Positions 52,537 through 60,719 of a DNA stretch of 64,000 nt are shown here, in pieces (the first letter of the stretch is position 1; the number at the start of each line of letters is the position of its first letter). The notes under the pieces are model-generated. The model worked only from the letters and a program-made list of their open reading frames with translations, ran no database searches and had not been told where the DNA came from. A program made the translations under genes and the position numbers. This DNA is from an uncultured Clostridium sp. (GTDB lineage: Bacteria > Bacillota > Clostridia > TANB77 > CAG-508), in contig CAOJXR010000002.1 of the NCBI GenBank assembly GCA_948465565.1, forward strand, positions 1 through 64,000. The letters are read 5' to 3'.

Positions 52537-54378
52537 ATGTGTGGTATAGTAGGCTATATAGGTAATAAAAAAGCAAAACCTATATTAATAAATGGTCTTT
52601 CAAGACTTGAATATAGAGGTTATGACTCTGCTGGAGTTGCAACTTTGGAAGGCACTGATATTAGTGTTATTAAAAATAAAGGTAGAGTTGCTGAACTTGA
52701 AAAAGTTTCAGGTATAGATTCTCTTGAAGGAACTATTGGTATTGCTCACACTAGATGGGCTACTCATGGTAAGCCATCTACTGAAAATTCTCATCCTCAT
52801 ACTGATAACAAAAGTAAATTTGCTGTTGTACATAATGGTATTATTGAAAATTATAATGAGCTTAGAGAATTTTTAATGAAAAATGGATATACTTTTTATT
52901 CTCAAACAGATACAGAAGTTATTCCTAATTTAATTGATTATTATTATTCAAAAGATGATAAAAATGATGATAAAAAAGTTTTAAGAGCTGTTATTTCAGC
53001 TTGTAAGGAATTACATGGAAGTTTTGCATTAGAAATTATTTCTTCTTATCTTCCTGAAAAAATGATTATTGTTAGAAAAGATAGTCCATTGGTTATTGGA
53101 AAAACTGATACAGAAAATTATATCAGTTCTGATATTCCAGCTATTCTTTCTTATACAAAAGATTTTTATTTATTAAATGATTATGAATATGTTATTTTGT
53201 CTAAAAATTCAGCAGAATTTTATAACTCTGATTTAGAACCAATAAAAAAAGAGTTGGTTAATATTGATTGGAATTCTTCTGCTGCTGAAAAAGATGGTTA
53301 TGCTGATTTCATGTTGAAAGAAATTTATGAACAACCAAAATCAGTTAGAGAAACTATTGGTTCTAAACTTGCTCAAGATGGAACTTGTTCAATTGAAGGT
53401 TTAGAGGATTTGACAGCTGATTATTTAAAATCATTAAATAGAATTTATATTGTAGCTTGTGGTACTGCTATGCATGCTGGTCTTGCTACAAAAGCTATAT
53501 TTGAAAAACTTTGCAATATTCCAACTGAGGTTGATGTTGCTTCTGAATTTAGATATAGAGATCCATTAATAAATGAGAAAACTTTAGTTATTTTCATTAG
53601 TCAATCAGGTGAAACAGCTGATACTATTGCTGCTTTGAAACTTTCTAAATCAAAAGGAGCTAAAACTATTGCTGTTTCAAATGTAATAGGAAGTTCTATT
53701 ACAAGAGAAGCTGATTATACAGTATATACTCATGCTGGACCTGAAATAGCTGTTGCTTCAACTAAAGCTTATACTTCTCAAGTTGTTTTATTATCTATTT
53801 TAGCAATTTATTTTGCTGAAATATTAGGAATTCATTCAGACATGATTCTTGAACTTAAAAAAGATATTTTAAATTTACCTTCACAAGTTGAGGAAACTTT
53901 AAAAAATGTTGATATTATTAAAGATTTTGCAAATCGTGTCTATAAAGAAAAAGATGTGTTCTTCTTAGGTAGAGGTATTGATCAAGCTGCTGCTCTTGAA
54001 GCTTCTTTAAAATTAAAAGAAATTTCATATATTCACTCTGATGCATATGCTGCTGGTGAGTTAAAACATGGTTCTATTGCATTAATAGAAAATGGTATTA
54101 CTGTTGTCGCTCTTATGACTGACCCTAGCTTAACTCCAAAAACAATTAGTAATTTACAAGAAGTTATTACAAGAGGTGCTAAAGCTTTAGTTGTAACTAA
54201 TCAAAAATTGGATGATAAGGATTATGCTTGTATGATAACTATTCCTGAAACAAATCCTCTTATCTCTCCTGTTTTATCAGTTATTCCTCTTCAACTTTTT
54301 GCTTATTATATTTCTAAGGAAAAAGGCTTGGATGTTGATAAACCAAGAAATTTAGCAAAATCAGTTACTGTTGAGTAA
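52537..54378 (+). CDS. glmS: Glutamine--fructose-6-phosphate aminotransferase
   Basis: The 613-residue enzyme makes glucosamine-6-phosphate, the entry to cell-wall amino sugars. The N-terminal nucleophile is Cys2 (MCGIVGYIGN), the glutaminase domain has THTRWATHG-like HTRWATHGKPS, and two SIS domains carry CGTAMHAG, SQSGETADT and STKAYTSQ. It ends in DKPRNLAKSVTVE, the typical C-terminus. AAGGAGG precedes the start. Expression is controlled by the upstream ribozyme. Confidence 0.98.
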   Translation: MCGIVGYIGNKKAKPILINGLSRLEYRGYDSAGVATLEGTDISVIKNKGRVAELEKVSGIDSLEGTIGIAHTRWATHGKPSTENSHPHTDNKSKFAVVHNGIIENYNELREFLMKNGYTFYSQTDTEVIPNLIDYYYSKDDKNDDKKVLRAVISACKELHGSFALEIISSYLPEKMIIVRKDSPLVIGKTDTENYISSDIPAILSYTKDFYLLNDYEYVILSKNSAEFYNSDLEPIKKELVNIDWNSSAAEKDGYADFMLKEIYEQPKSVRETIGSKLAQDGTCSIEGLEDLTADYLKSLNRIYIVACGTAMHAGLATKAIFEKLCNIPTEVDVASEFRYRDPLINEKTLVIFISQSGETADTIAALKLSKSKGAKTIAVSNVIGSSITREADYTVYTHAGPEIAVASTKAYTSQVVLLSILAIYFAEILGIHSDMILELKKDILNLPSQVEETLKNVDIIKDFANRVYKEKDVFFLGRGIDQAAALEASLKLKEISYIHSDAYAAGELKHGSIALIENGITVVALMTDPSLTPKTISNLQEVITRGAKALVVTNQKLDDKDYACMITIPETNPLISPVLSVIPLQLFAYYISKEKGLDVDKPRNLAKSVTVE

Positions 54379-54426
54379 TTACAAAGAAAAAAATAATACA
54401 AATATTAAATCAAATCAAATCAATAA

Positions 54427-54465
54427 GAAGAGCTATTCTCTTACAGAGAGTAACTCTTCCTTTTA
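54427..54465 (+). terminator. glmS terminator
   Basis: GAAGAG...CTCTTC, with an inner TCTCT/AGAGA stem and one mismatch, is followed by CTTTTATTT. The remaining 100 bases to the integrase stop show no gene. Confidence 0.82.
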
Positions 54466-54563
54466 TTTGCCTAACTTCTCAATAATGTTCATCAATTTCC
54501 AATCAAAATCATTTATAATATACGAGCAATATACTTATAATATACTGATACTTTCAAAAAAAA

Positions 54564-55592
54564 TTAAATCAAATCTATTGTTTCGATTAATTCTTCAAGT
54601 GTCTTATGTGTATAGACATCTGCCGTTATATCTCTTGCCGAATGTCCGTACAATTCTTTTAACACAAAGTGGATTTGCACCTGCCGAGTCGAGAAGACTA
54701 ATTCCGTGTGTGTCTGCACTCGTGGGGAGTATGTACCATTTTCAACTTTTCCATTGCATTGTTATAGTACTCTCTCCTAAAATTTTGATATGTCATTTTT
54801 TCTCCAAATTCATTATTAATTAAATATTTTTTATCTGGATTATAATGTTGTTCTATAAATGGTAATATTTTTTTATTTATAGGAATAATTCTATTTTTCC
54901 CATTTACAGTTTTTATTCCGTCCTATCATATATCTCTCTTTAAGAAATACATTTTTGGTTTCTATTGTAAGTAATTCTCCTACTCTCATACAAGTAAATA
55001 TCATTATTAACACACAATCAATATATGGTAATGTTCCAACATATTTAAACAATTTATCAATTTCTTCTTTGGTAAATATCTTCTTTTCTTGTTTTTCATT
55101 TGTCTTTCCAAGTGATACATATCTAGGATATTCTTTTTCTACTAAATCTTGTTTTATTGCAAAGTGAAATAATTGAGACATCAATAATCGTACTGTTCTT
55201 TTAGTTGGATAATTTCTATTCATATTGTCTATAACTCCTTGTAAATGTGCAGTTCTAATGTCAATAAATCTCATATTATGAAGTTCTTTACAATATCTGA
55301 AAGCTCTTTTATAATGGTCTACTGATGTATCACTTACATTTTTAAAATGTTCTTGTGACCATCTATCATATATATCTTTAAATGTTGCTTTAGCTTTATC
55401 AATATCATATGGATTAGTGTGGTAGTTTGATAAAGCATCTATACATTCCTTTCGAGTTTTAAAAAATCCTATCGTTTTATATTGTTGCTTTCCTTCATCT
55501 GTAAATCCGAATAGTTATTCGTGCTTGGTATTTATTCCTACGATTTCCTTTCAATTCAATTACAGAGCCGAAATCCGATTAGGTAAACGCAC
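54564..55592 (-). CDS. Tyrosine integrase, frame restored at six CGG sites
   Basis: In the zero frames only fragments appear. Reading CGGN as Gly at six places (codons 6, 8, 28, 224, 295 and 314) yields one 340-residue integrase of the ICE/phage family with the N-terminus RLPNGFGSVIELKGNRRN. The 1029-base span minus six gives 341 codons. The arm-binding domain covers about 1-65 and the core-binding domain 70-165. The catalytic domain holds Arg in FTCMRVGELL, HECRHTG, the GHSARDIT box and the nucleophile Tyr in DVYTHKT. Every catalytic motif is intact once recoded. The start is GTG 55592, with AAAGGGGGGG nine bases upstream. The density of sites here is far above that of the chromosome. Confidence 0.9.
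54645..54648 (-). other. CGGA recoding site 9 (integrase codon 314)
   Basis: Context ATT-GTA-C-GGA-CAT-TCG. The restored residue is the Gly of the conserved GHS box of tyrosine recombinases. Confidence 0.92.
54703..54706 (-). other. CGGA recoding site 8 (integrase codon 295)
   Basis: Context CAC-ACA-C-GGA-ATT-AGT, directly after the HECRHT catalytic motif. The zero frame stops at TAG two codons later. Confidence 0.92.
54917..54920 (-). other. CGGA recoding site 7 (integrase codon 224)
   Basis: Context ATA-GGA-C-GGA-ATA-AAA. Dropping the C leads into KTVNGKNRIIPI, the expected beta-sheet region with the catalytic Lys. Confidence 0.9.
55506..55509 (-). other. CGGA recoding site 6 (integrase codon 28)
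   Basis: Context ACT-ATT-C-GGA-TTT-ACA. Restores ARITIGFTDEGK of the arm-binding domain. Confidence 0.92.
55567..55570 (-). other. CGGC recoding site 5 (integrase codon 8)
   Basis: Context GGA-TTT-C-GGC-TCT-GTA, only two codons after site 4. It is the only site followed by C. Restores the second Gly of LPNGFGS. Confidence 0.92.
55574..55577 (-). other. CGGA recoding site 4 (integrase codon 6)
   Basis: Context CCT-AAT-C-GGA-TTT. Restores the first Gly of LPNGFGS, a conserved N-terminal motif of this integrase family. Confidence 0.92.
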
Positions 55593-55666
55593 TTTTGTTT
55601 TCCCCCCCTTTCTTAAAAATTATTTTTAATATTAAATCTTATCTTAATCAATGTAAATAGCTTGAA

Positions 55667-55874
55667 TTACTTTATTTTTAAATATTCATATAAAGCATTA
55701 GGTGCTATATAATATGTATAAGATTTTCTATTAGGCATTTTCATTGCTACACCAAAAGGCAATATGCCTCTTTGAAGTCCGAATTCTTACAAATTGCTCT
55801 GATTTACCCATAATTCTTGCAGTTTCCTTGATGCTAATATTTTGTTTTTCTAATTTTTTATTTTCAATATTCAT
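55667..55874 (-). CDS. Excisionase-type DNA-binding protein, frame restored at a CGG
   Basis: The 68-residue protein is read by decoding CGGA as Gly at codon 32 (CGG 55779-55781). It then has SIKETARIMGKSEQFVRI-G-LQRGILPFG, the helix-turn-helix pattern of element-encoded excisionase/MerR-like proteins found beside this integrase type. The 208-base span leaves remainder 1. AAAGGA lies ten bases before the ATG. It lies directly upstream of int, 74 bases away, in the normal xis-int order. In the zero frame only the first third would be made. Confidence 0.88.
55778..55781 (-). other. CGGA recoding site 12 (excisionase codon 32)
   Basis: Context AGA-ATT-C-GGA-CTT-CAA. Restores the conserved VRIGLQRG segment. 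Confidence 0.92.
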
Positions 55875-55889
55875 TTTTATTCGTTCCTT

Positions 55890-55903
55890 TCTGATTAATC
55901 AGA
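55890..55903. promoter_or_regulatory. Palindrome upstream of xis
   Basis: TCTGATTAATCAGA is a perfect 14-base palindrome 16 bases before the xis start codon, overlapping the leader. It could be an operator for Xis or an element repressor. Confidence 0.5.
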
Positions 55904-55937
55904 TTGAAACGAGAATTAAAATCGAATAATTTTTATT

Positions 55938-56102
55938 TCAAATATATAATTTTATTAATTGGTGTGTCATTATTAATCTCTCGTTTAATTCTGTAATTAT
56001 TTTTCTTTCTTCTTTTTTATGTTTTTTTACTTTATTAATATTAATATATAAAACTAATGTAAAATTAATAAAAATAAAGTAATTTAATAACTTTTCAGCC
56101 AC
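55938..56102 (-). CDS. Possible small membrane protein after rep-like gene
   Basis: A 54-residue frame begins with GTG overlapping the end of the rep-like gene. It encodes a hydrophobic helix (LLNYFIFINFTLVLYINI, about 5-22) followed by a charged helix (KVKKHKKEERKIITEL). The overlap suits translational coupling, but the ribosome binding site is weak and the region is very AT-rich, so it may be spurious. Confidence 0.35.
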   Translation of the reverse strand: MAEKLLNYFIFINFTLVLYININKVKKHKKEERKIITELNERLIMTHQLIKLYI

Positions 56103-57015
56103 TTATGTTAAAATATTTCTCATTACTGATACCTATAATCCTTTTTAACATATTTTCTATAAAGTCTATTGTCTCATTGTCATCTATACAATAAGGACTA
56201 ACACCTAGTTCATTAAGAATAGCAATATATTCTTTAATCGTGTTCCTATTTATCTGTTTTTTTACATTTTCCATTCCAACAAGATTAACCATTTCAACAA
56301 ATTTGACAATATTTTCTTTTTTTACCTTACCATAAGATGAATTCATAACAATATCTTTAACTTTATTAATTTTATAATAGTCTCCACTATACAGATATCC
56401 CTTCAAAGTCTTGATATACCACTCGTAAAAACTAGATTTAGTCCAATATTCTTGTAAATCCATAGGAATACCGCATTTTACTAAATTTCTTTTTATTAGA
56501 GCCTTTTTATTTTGAATTTCAAATCTTACTACACCATCAAATTTCTCTAACCCAGACTCGACAAATTTATCATAAATATTGATATTAAATGAGCCACTCT
56601 TATTATTTAAATGTACACTCGTATCATATATTTCCTTTGATTTGGCATATTTATATGATAAATCGTGTTTATGTAATAACTTCATAAAAATTCTTTTTTC
56701 ATCTGGATTTAACTTAACATCAACATAATAGTCCACCCTATTAGCCATAAGCTTATAATCTTTAGTAAGCAGAACCCTGTCAGTAACTTTTCTAACCTTA
56801 TCAATATAATCTAAATAGTCATTTAAGCCAATATTATCTTTTTTTAGTACTTTATGAGCATTAGTATTAATAAGCAGATAATTAGAAACTGGATAATAAC
56901 GAAACATTATATTCTCTAATTGACACCACATAGAGAAATCTTTACAACTTTTAAACAATGACCAATTTACTAAAAATGGTTGAACATTTACTAATAACCT
57001 AACTGTATCTAGCAT
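56095..57015 (-). CDS. Rep-like replication or mobilisation protein
   Basis: The 306-residue protein has ANRVDYYVDVKL near residue 90 and a segment KFDGVVRFEIQNKKALIKRN near 160, a layout seen in phage/plasmid replication proteins of the gene II/Rep type. I see no clear two-His rolling-circle motif, so the family call is tentative. It starts four bases after the upstream 184-residue gene stops, so the two form an operon. Element location supports a DNA-processing role. Confidence 0.5.
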   Translation of the reverse strand: MLDTVRLLVNVQPFLVNWSLFKSCKDFSMWCQLENIMFRYYPVSNYLLINTNAHKVLKKDNIGLNDYLDYIDKVRKVTDRVLLTKDYKLMANRVDYYVDVKLNPDEKRIFMKLLHKHDLSYKYAKSKEIYDTSVHLNNKSGSFNINIYDKFVESGLEKFDGVVRFEIQNKKALIKRNLVKCGIPMDLQEYWTKSSFYEWYIKTLKGYLYSGDYYKINKVKDIVMNSSYGKVKKENIVKFVEMVNLVGMENVKKQINRNTIKEYIAILNELGVSPYCIDDNETIDFIENMLKRIIGISNEKYFNISG

Positions 57016-57018
57016 TTT

Positions 57019-57573
57019 TTATTCCCCCTTATCCATAATTCTTTTAAACTCGTTCATAATTCTACATAATTTATGAACTTGTCTTGTATCATCAGTTCCA
57101 TCATTAGTATTAACATTAATCGTTCTTATACTATTAGTAACTGCTGATAACTTGTCCATTAATTTTTCATGACTATCTTTATAATAAGATAAAATAATAA
57201 CGTTTGAGTCTCTAAATAGTTCTAACATTTTATCTGAAATATTATCTGTATCAATTCCATTTAGAATTGTAGTACAAGCTACTATCTTATATTTTTTATT
57301 TATGTAGTCAGCTATTTTTTCATTTTCTACAATTACTACTGTTCTTCCTAACTTAATAGTCTCTAAAACGTTATATAAGTTATATAAGAGTGGAGCAGAT
57401 AGATTTTTCTTTTCCTTTTTAGTTCTTACATCTAAATTAAAATAGTTACCTTTTAAAATCTCATATCTTATGTACATAGGTCTGTTAAATTTATCTACGT
57501 ACGTATATTCATCTATTTTTTTATTTAAAGTTTGGACTAAGTTGTACTTTTTTTCCATTAATAATATTTCCAT
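57019..57573 (-). CDS. Small protein with a possible TOPRIM-like fold
   Basis: The 184-residue protein contains RTVVIVENEKIADYINKKYK (about 78-97), then DSNVIILSYYKDSHEKLMDKL (about 126-146), spaced like the Glu and Asp-x-Asp strands of TOPRIM domains; here the second motif is degenerate. TOPRIM-like proteins on elements often support replication. The call is weak. AGGAGG lies upstream of the ATG. It is the first gene of the operon with the rep-like gene. Confidence 0.45.
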   Translation of the reverse strand: MEILLMEKKYNLVQTLNKKIDEYTYVDKFNRPMYIRYEILKGNYFNLDVRTKKEKKNLSAPLLYNLYNVLETIKLGRTVVIVENEKIADYINKKYKIVACTTILNGIDTDNISDKMLELFRDSNVIILSYYKDSHEKLMDKLSAVTNSIRTINVNTNDGTDDTRQVHKLCRIMNEFKRIMDKGE

Positions 57574-57732
57574 AATGGATACCTCCTTTTAATATTTTTT
57601 TATTTAAAAATCTTTTATTAAAACTTAACTTGTGTTAAACATAATTTTCTCCTTTTATCATTTTTGAGCTCATAATATATATAACGTCTCTTTTCTATAT
57701 ACAAACAAAAAAATATTTATTCGGTTTTTATC

Positions 57733-57761
57733 TTGAAAATAAAGAAAAAAGGTATTATAAT
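57733..57761 (+). promoter_or_regulatory. Promoter of the zinc-ribbon gene
   Basis: TTGAAA (57733-57738), 17 bases, TATAAT (57756-57761), near consensus, 46 bases before the start codon. Confidence 0.78.
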
Positions 57762-57807
57762 TTCTAAAAAAGTCTGAAAATATATTATAAAAAGGAGATA
57801 TTTAGAT

Positions 57808-58632
57808 ATGAAAATTGAACAAATGCAATTTAAAGCAAGTGGATATGATACGGTAACACCATATGCTCATAATTGTTTGATATTAAATCATGAAAAAATA
57901 GAAAAATATTTAACTTTTGAAGGAATAATGACATACAAAATAAATAAATATGGTAGAAAATTAATGAGTTTAACACCTAAAGATATCTTAGAAAATAATG
58001 ATATTTCTGTTGGATATCAAAATAGTATTTTTGAAACAATACATAAGTATTTTGAAAACGGAGGATTTTCACTTGCATATTCTAAAAGACCTTATCTTGA
58101 AAATAAGTCAGTAGTAGTGCTTTCTAAAAATGATATTAATTATCTTGCAAGTATAATACTTAAATCTTATATATTTTACAAACTATATAATGCTATAATT
58201 TATAAATGTGAAATTACAGAAGAAATCAAAGAGCTTATGAAATATATAAATATTTCTAATCTTAGTAAAGAAACTTTATTACCAAAGATACATGAAGAAT
58301 TAAAACAATATCTTTTAAAAAATACTAATATAAAGTTAGATTTAGAATATTATAAAAAAACTAAGAATTATGCAGAAAATCTTTTTTCTTTTTCTTTAAT
58401 TTGCAATGACTGGTATGCTTATGTGTTATATGAAATGATATATAATCTATTAAACGATATTTCAACAGATAAAATTATTGTTTGTCAAAAATGTGGTATA
58501 GCAACAATAAGAATTACCAATAATCAAAAATATTGTAAAAAGTGCAGTGAAGAAAATAAAAAATATGATTCTAAAGAATATTTTGCATGGAAGGAAGCCA
58601 AAAAGAAATATGATGATGAACAATACAAGTAA
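57808..58632 (+). CDS. Unknown element protein with a C-terminal zinc ribbon
   Basis: The 274-residue protein has no membrane segment. The C-terminus holds a CxxC...CxxC zinc ribbon (VCQKCGIATIRI...YCKKCSEE, about 225-250), followed by a basic acidic helix. The N-terminal 200 residues are helical and not assigned. Zinc-tailed proteins of this kind on elements often bind RNA or DNA. It has its own strong promoter and lies between rep-like and recombinase genes on the opposite and same strand respectively. AAGGAG lies upstream. Confidence 0.6.
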   Translation: MKIEQMQFKASGYDTVTPYAHNCLILNHEKIEKYLTFEGIMTYKINKYGRKLMSLTPKDILENNDISVGYQNSIFETIHKYFENGGFSLAYSKRPYLENKSVVVLSKNDINYLASIILKSYIFYKLYNAIIYKCEITEEIKELMKYINISNLSKETLLPKIHEELKQYLLKNTNIKLDLEYYKKTKNYAENLFSFSLICNDWYAYVLYEMIYNLLNDISTDKIIVCQKCGIATIRITNNQKYCKKCSEENKKYDSKEYFAWKEAKKKYDDEQYK

Positions 58633-58912
58633 TCTTTTACTTATTAACTTTATAATAAAACTGTTTAATATAATTTTCCCTATAAAAAAATAAATAATCC
58701 AATAGCAACAGTAACAACAAAAAATAACATATATATCACTATTCAAGAAACTATAATTTTAAGAACACCACAAAACAATATAAAATCTCTATTCAATAAC
58801 CTATATAGACCACTTTTGGAACATATTCATAATATTTTAAACTTTTTTGAACAACCGTTATTTACATTTACAACAAAACCTTATATATTAATAAAAAAGG
58901 AGTAGAACTATT

Positions 58913-59566
58913 ATGGAAAAAACAGAAACACTAACTAACACAACAGATACAGAAAACAAAATAAATTATTATGGATATTGTAGGGTATCCACCAAACACC
59001 AAAAAGAAGATAGACAAGTGGAATCAATAATTAATTTTGGAGTACCACAAGAAAACATATTTATTGACAAAGCAAGTGGAAAAGACTTTAACAGAGAAGA
59101 ATATCAGCTACTTAAACGAATTTTAAAAAGAACAACTAACAATGTACTTATCATTAAATCAATAGACAGATTAGGAAGAAATTATAAAGAAATTCAAAAA
59201 GAGTGGAGAGAACTTACACAAGACCTACAAACAGATATAGTTGTACTAGATATGCCTATACTTGATACTAGACAATATAAAGACTTATTAGGAAATTTTA
59301 TATCAGACCTAGTTTTACAAGTCTTATCTTTTGTAGCAGAAAATGAAAGAAAAAATATAAAAACAAGACAAAAGGAAGGAATTGAAATAGCCAAGTCCAA
59401 AGGAACTAAATTCGGGAGACCAACTATTTCAATTCCTATTAATTTTGAAACCGAATATAAAAAGTGGAAAAACAACGAACAGACAGCCAAAACAACTATG
59501 GAAAACCTTAATTTAAAACGAACTAAATTTTATAATTTTGTCAGATATTATCAACAAACACATTAA
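58913..59566 (+). CDS. Serine recombinase (resolvase/invertase family)
   Basis: The 217-residue protein has the resolvase domain: YCRVSTKHQKEDRQ with the catalytic Ser, FIDKASGKDFNREEY, SIDRLGRNYKEI, and AENERKNIKTRQKEGI at the end of the long E helix. The C-terminus is a short helix-turn-helix (KTTMENLNLKRTKFYNFV). It would resolve or invert DNA at a short site. The 280 bases upstream hold no gene and could include its recombination site, but I see no clear repeat pair. AAAGGAG precedes the start. Confidence 0.9.
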   Translation: MEKTETLTNTTDTENKINYYGYCRVSTKHQKEDRQVESIINFGVPQENIFIDKASGKDFNREEYQLLKRILKRTTNNVLIIKSIDRLGRNYKEIQKEWRELTQDLQTDIVVLDMPILDTRQYKDLLGNFISDLVLQVLSFVAENERKNIKTRQKEGIEIAKSKGTKFGRPTISIPINFETEYKKWKNNEQTAKTTMENLNLKRTKFYNFVRYYQQTH

Positions 59567-59623
59567 AATAAATAACTCCCATATAGACTATATATAATAA
59601 AAATAAAATAGGGGGAATTAACA

Positions 59624-59770
59624 ATGAACAGAATAATAAAAAAATACAAATCTAAAAATATAAAATCTTTTAATGATATGACTAGTGAAGAAATTGAACG
59701 AGATGTTGTTATGGAGATAATACGAAGAATTGAGATAGAACTTGAAGATATAAAAAGAATTTTAAAATAA
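59624..59770 (+). CDS. Small helical protein of the element
   Basis: A 48-residue frame (MNRIIKKYKSKNIKSFNDMT onward) with GGGGG eight bases before ATG. It is highly charged, likely two helices, with no known family. It follows the recombinase after about 57 bases. Confidence 0.6.
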   Translation: MNRIIKKYKSKNIKSFNDMTSEEIERDVVMEIIRRIEIELEDIKRILK

Positions 59771-59869
59771 AAATCAATTACGAGAATAATCTAAAATTCT
59801 TAATAATATAATTCCATTAATAAAATCTAAAAAAGTATCTAAAATTTAACCTAGATACTTTCTGATATA

Positions 59870-60649
59870 TTAATTATTTACTTTTTTAGCCACTACAACA
59901 AATCTTCCATCTTCTTGACTATATTCACAAGTCGACAATGTCAAAAGTTGATCTCCATAGTTAGCCGTTACACCAGTATCATAAATACTTGATTTTTTAC
60001 AATTATTAACGAAATCGTTATATTCTTCTTCATTATTGGCATTAACAAAATTATAATATCTAAAAACATCTTTTTCTTTTTTATAATAAACCCTAGAATA
60101 GAAAACTGATATTATTTCGTATATACTATCGTCTTTATTTGTAGTGAATTTTATTGTCTTATGGTTATTGTAAAAATCTTCTTTACTATATTTCAATAAA
60201 TCTTCAAACATTAACCCTTGTGTATTTCTATGACCATATATTAAATAATTGGAACTACCATTTATTAAATCAAAATCTTTATCTAAAAACAAACTACCAC
60301 CTTTTGACTTTTCTTTTTTATAATTATGTGTCAAATAAAAGTCATTATCTGTTGTCTGACATACTGGTAAATTAATATTTGTATCTTCAATTTCTAACCA
60401 ACCTATAATTTCATTATTTTCTTTTTGTAATTCTTCTAATTGTAACATTTTTTCTGTCTTTTCTTCTGTAACTGGTGTATCGTCAACTATAACATTATTA
60501 AGTATATTGGTATTATCCTTTTTGTCCTTATAACTATTATATAAATAATAAATCGTATAACCAATACCACAAACAAAAACTACAATTAACAATAATAAAA
60601 CTATTTTTTTTAATTTATTATTCGATTTTTTACTATGTCTTGATTTCAT
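59870..60649 (-). CDS. Class B sortase
   Basis: The 259-residue protein has an N-terminal membrane anchor (about 16-36) and a class B sortase domain. The catalytic His is in LIYGHRN and the catalytic Cys in LLTLSTCEYS, with Arg in EDGRFVVVAKK. WLEIEDTNINLPVCQTTDN is the usual start of the domain. It cleaves cell-wall sorting signals and attaches proteins to peptidoglycan. Its partner substrate is encoded directly upstream. Confidence 0.93.
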   Translation of the reverse strand: MKSRHSKKSNNKLKKIVLLLLIVVFVCGIGYTIYYLYNSYKDKKDNTNILNNVIVDDTPVTEEKTEKMLQLEELQKENNEIIGWLEIEDTNINLPVCQTTDNDFYLTHNYKKEKSKGGSLFLDKDFDLINGSSNYLIYGHRNTQGLMFEDLLKYSKEDFYNNHKTIKFTTNKDDSIYEIISVFYSRVYYKKEKDVFRYYNFVNANNEEEYNDFVNNCKKSSIYDTGVTANYGDQLLTLSTCEYSQEDGRFVVVAKKVNN

Positions 60650-60719
60650 TTCTATTAATAACCTTTCTTATTAAAATGGAGTAGTAATTCTTAAATCACT
60701 ACCCCTATATTATAACAAA

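Noticed and set aside
54371..54823. A 150-codon plus-strand open frame after glmS.
   Set aside because: It overlaps the glmS stop, runs through the terminator and lies antisense to the recoded integrase. Its sequence has no protein-like pattern and no ribosome binding site.
8479..55781. The CGG frame changes as sequencing errors or ordinary pseudogene decay.
   Set aside because: All 12 have the same extra base (C), the same following dinucleotide (GG) and the same codon phase, and no other kind of frame change occurs in the window. Random error or decay would scatter in base, context and phase. Raw reads are still needed for proof.
8479..55781. A simple triplet reassignment of CGG (for example to Gly, Trp or Gln).
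   Set aside because: Reading CGG as any single amino acid keeps the wrong frame. At sites 2, 8 and 10 the zero frame stops within two to four codons.
8479..55781. Classical +1 slippage with re-pairing of the P-site tRNA.
   Set aside because: The preceding codons (ACA, AAT, ATT, GGA, GTA, TGC, TTT) mostly could not re-pair one base forward, and no shared stimulatory sequence or hairpin is visible.
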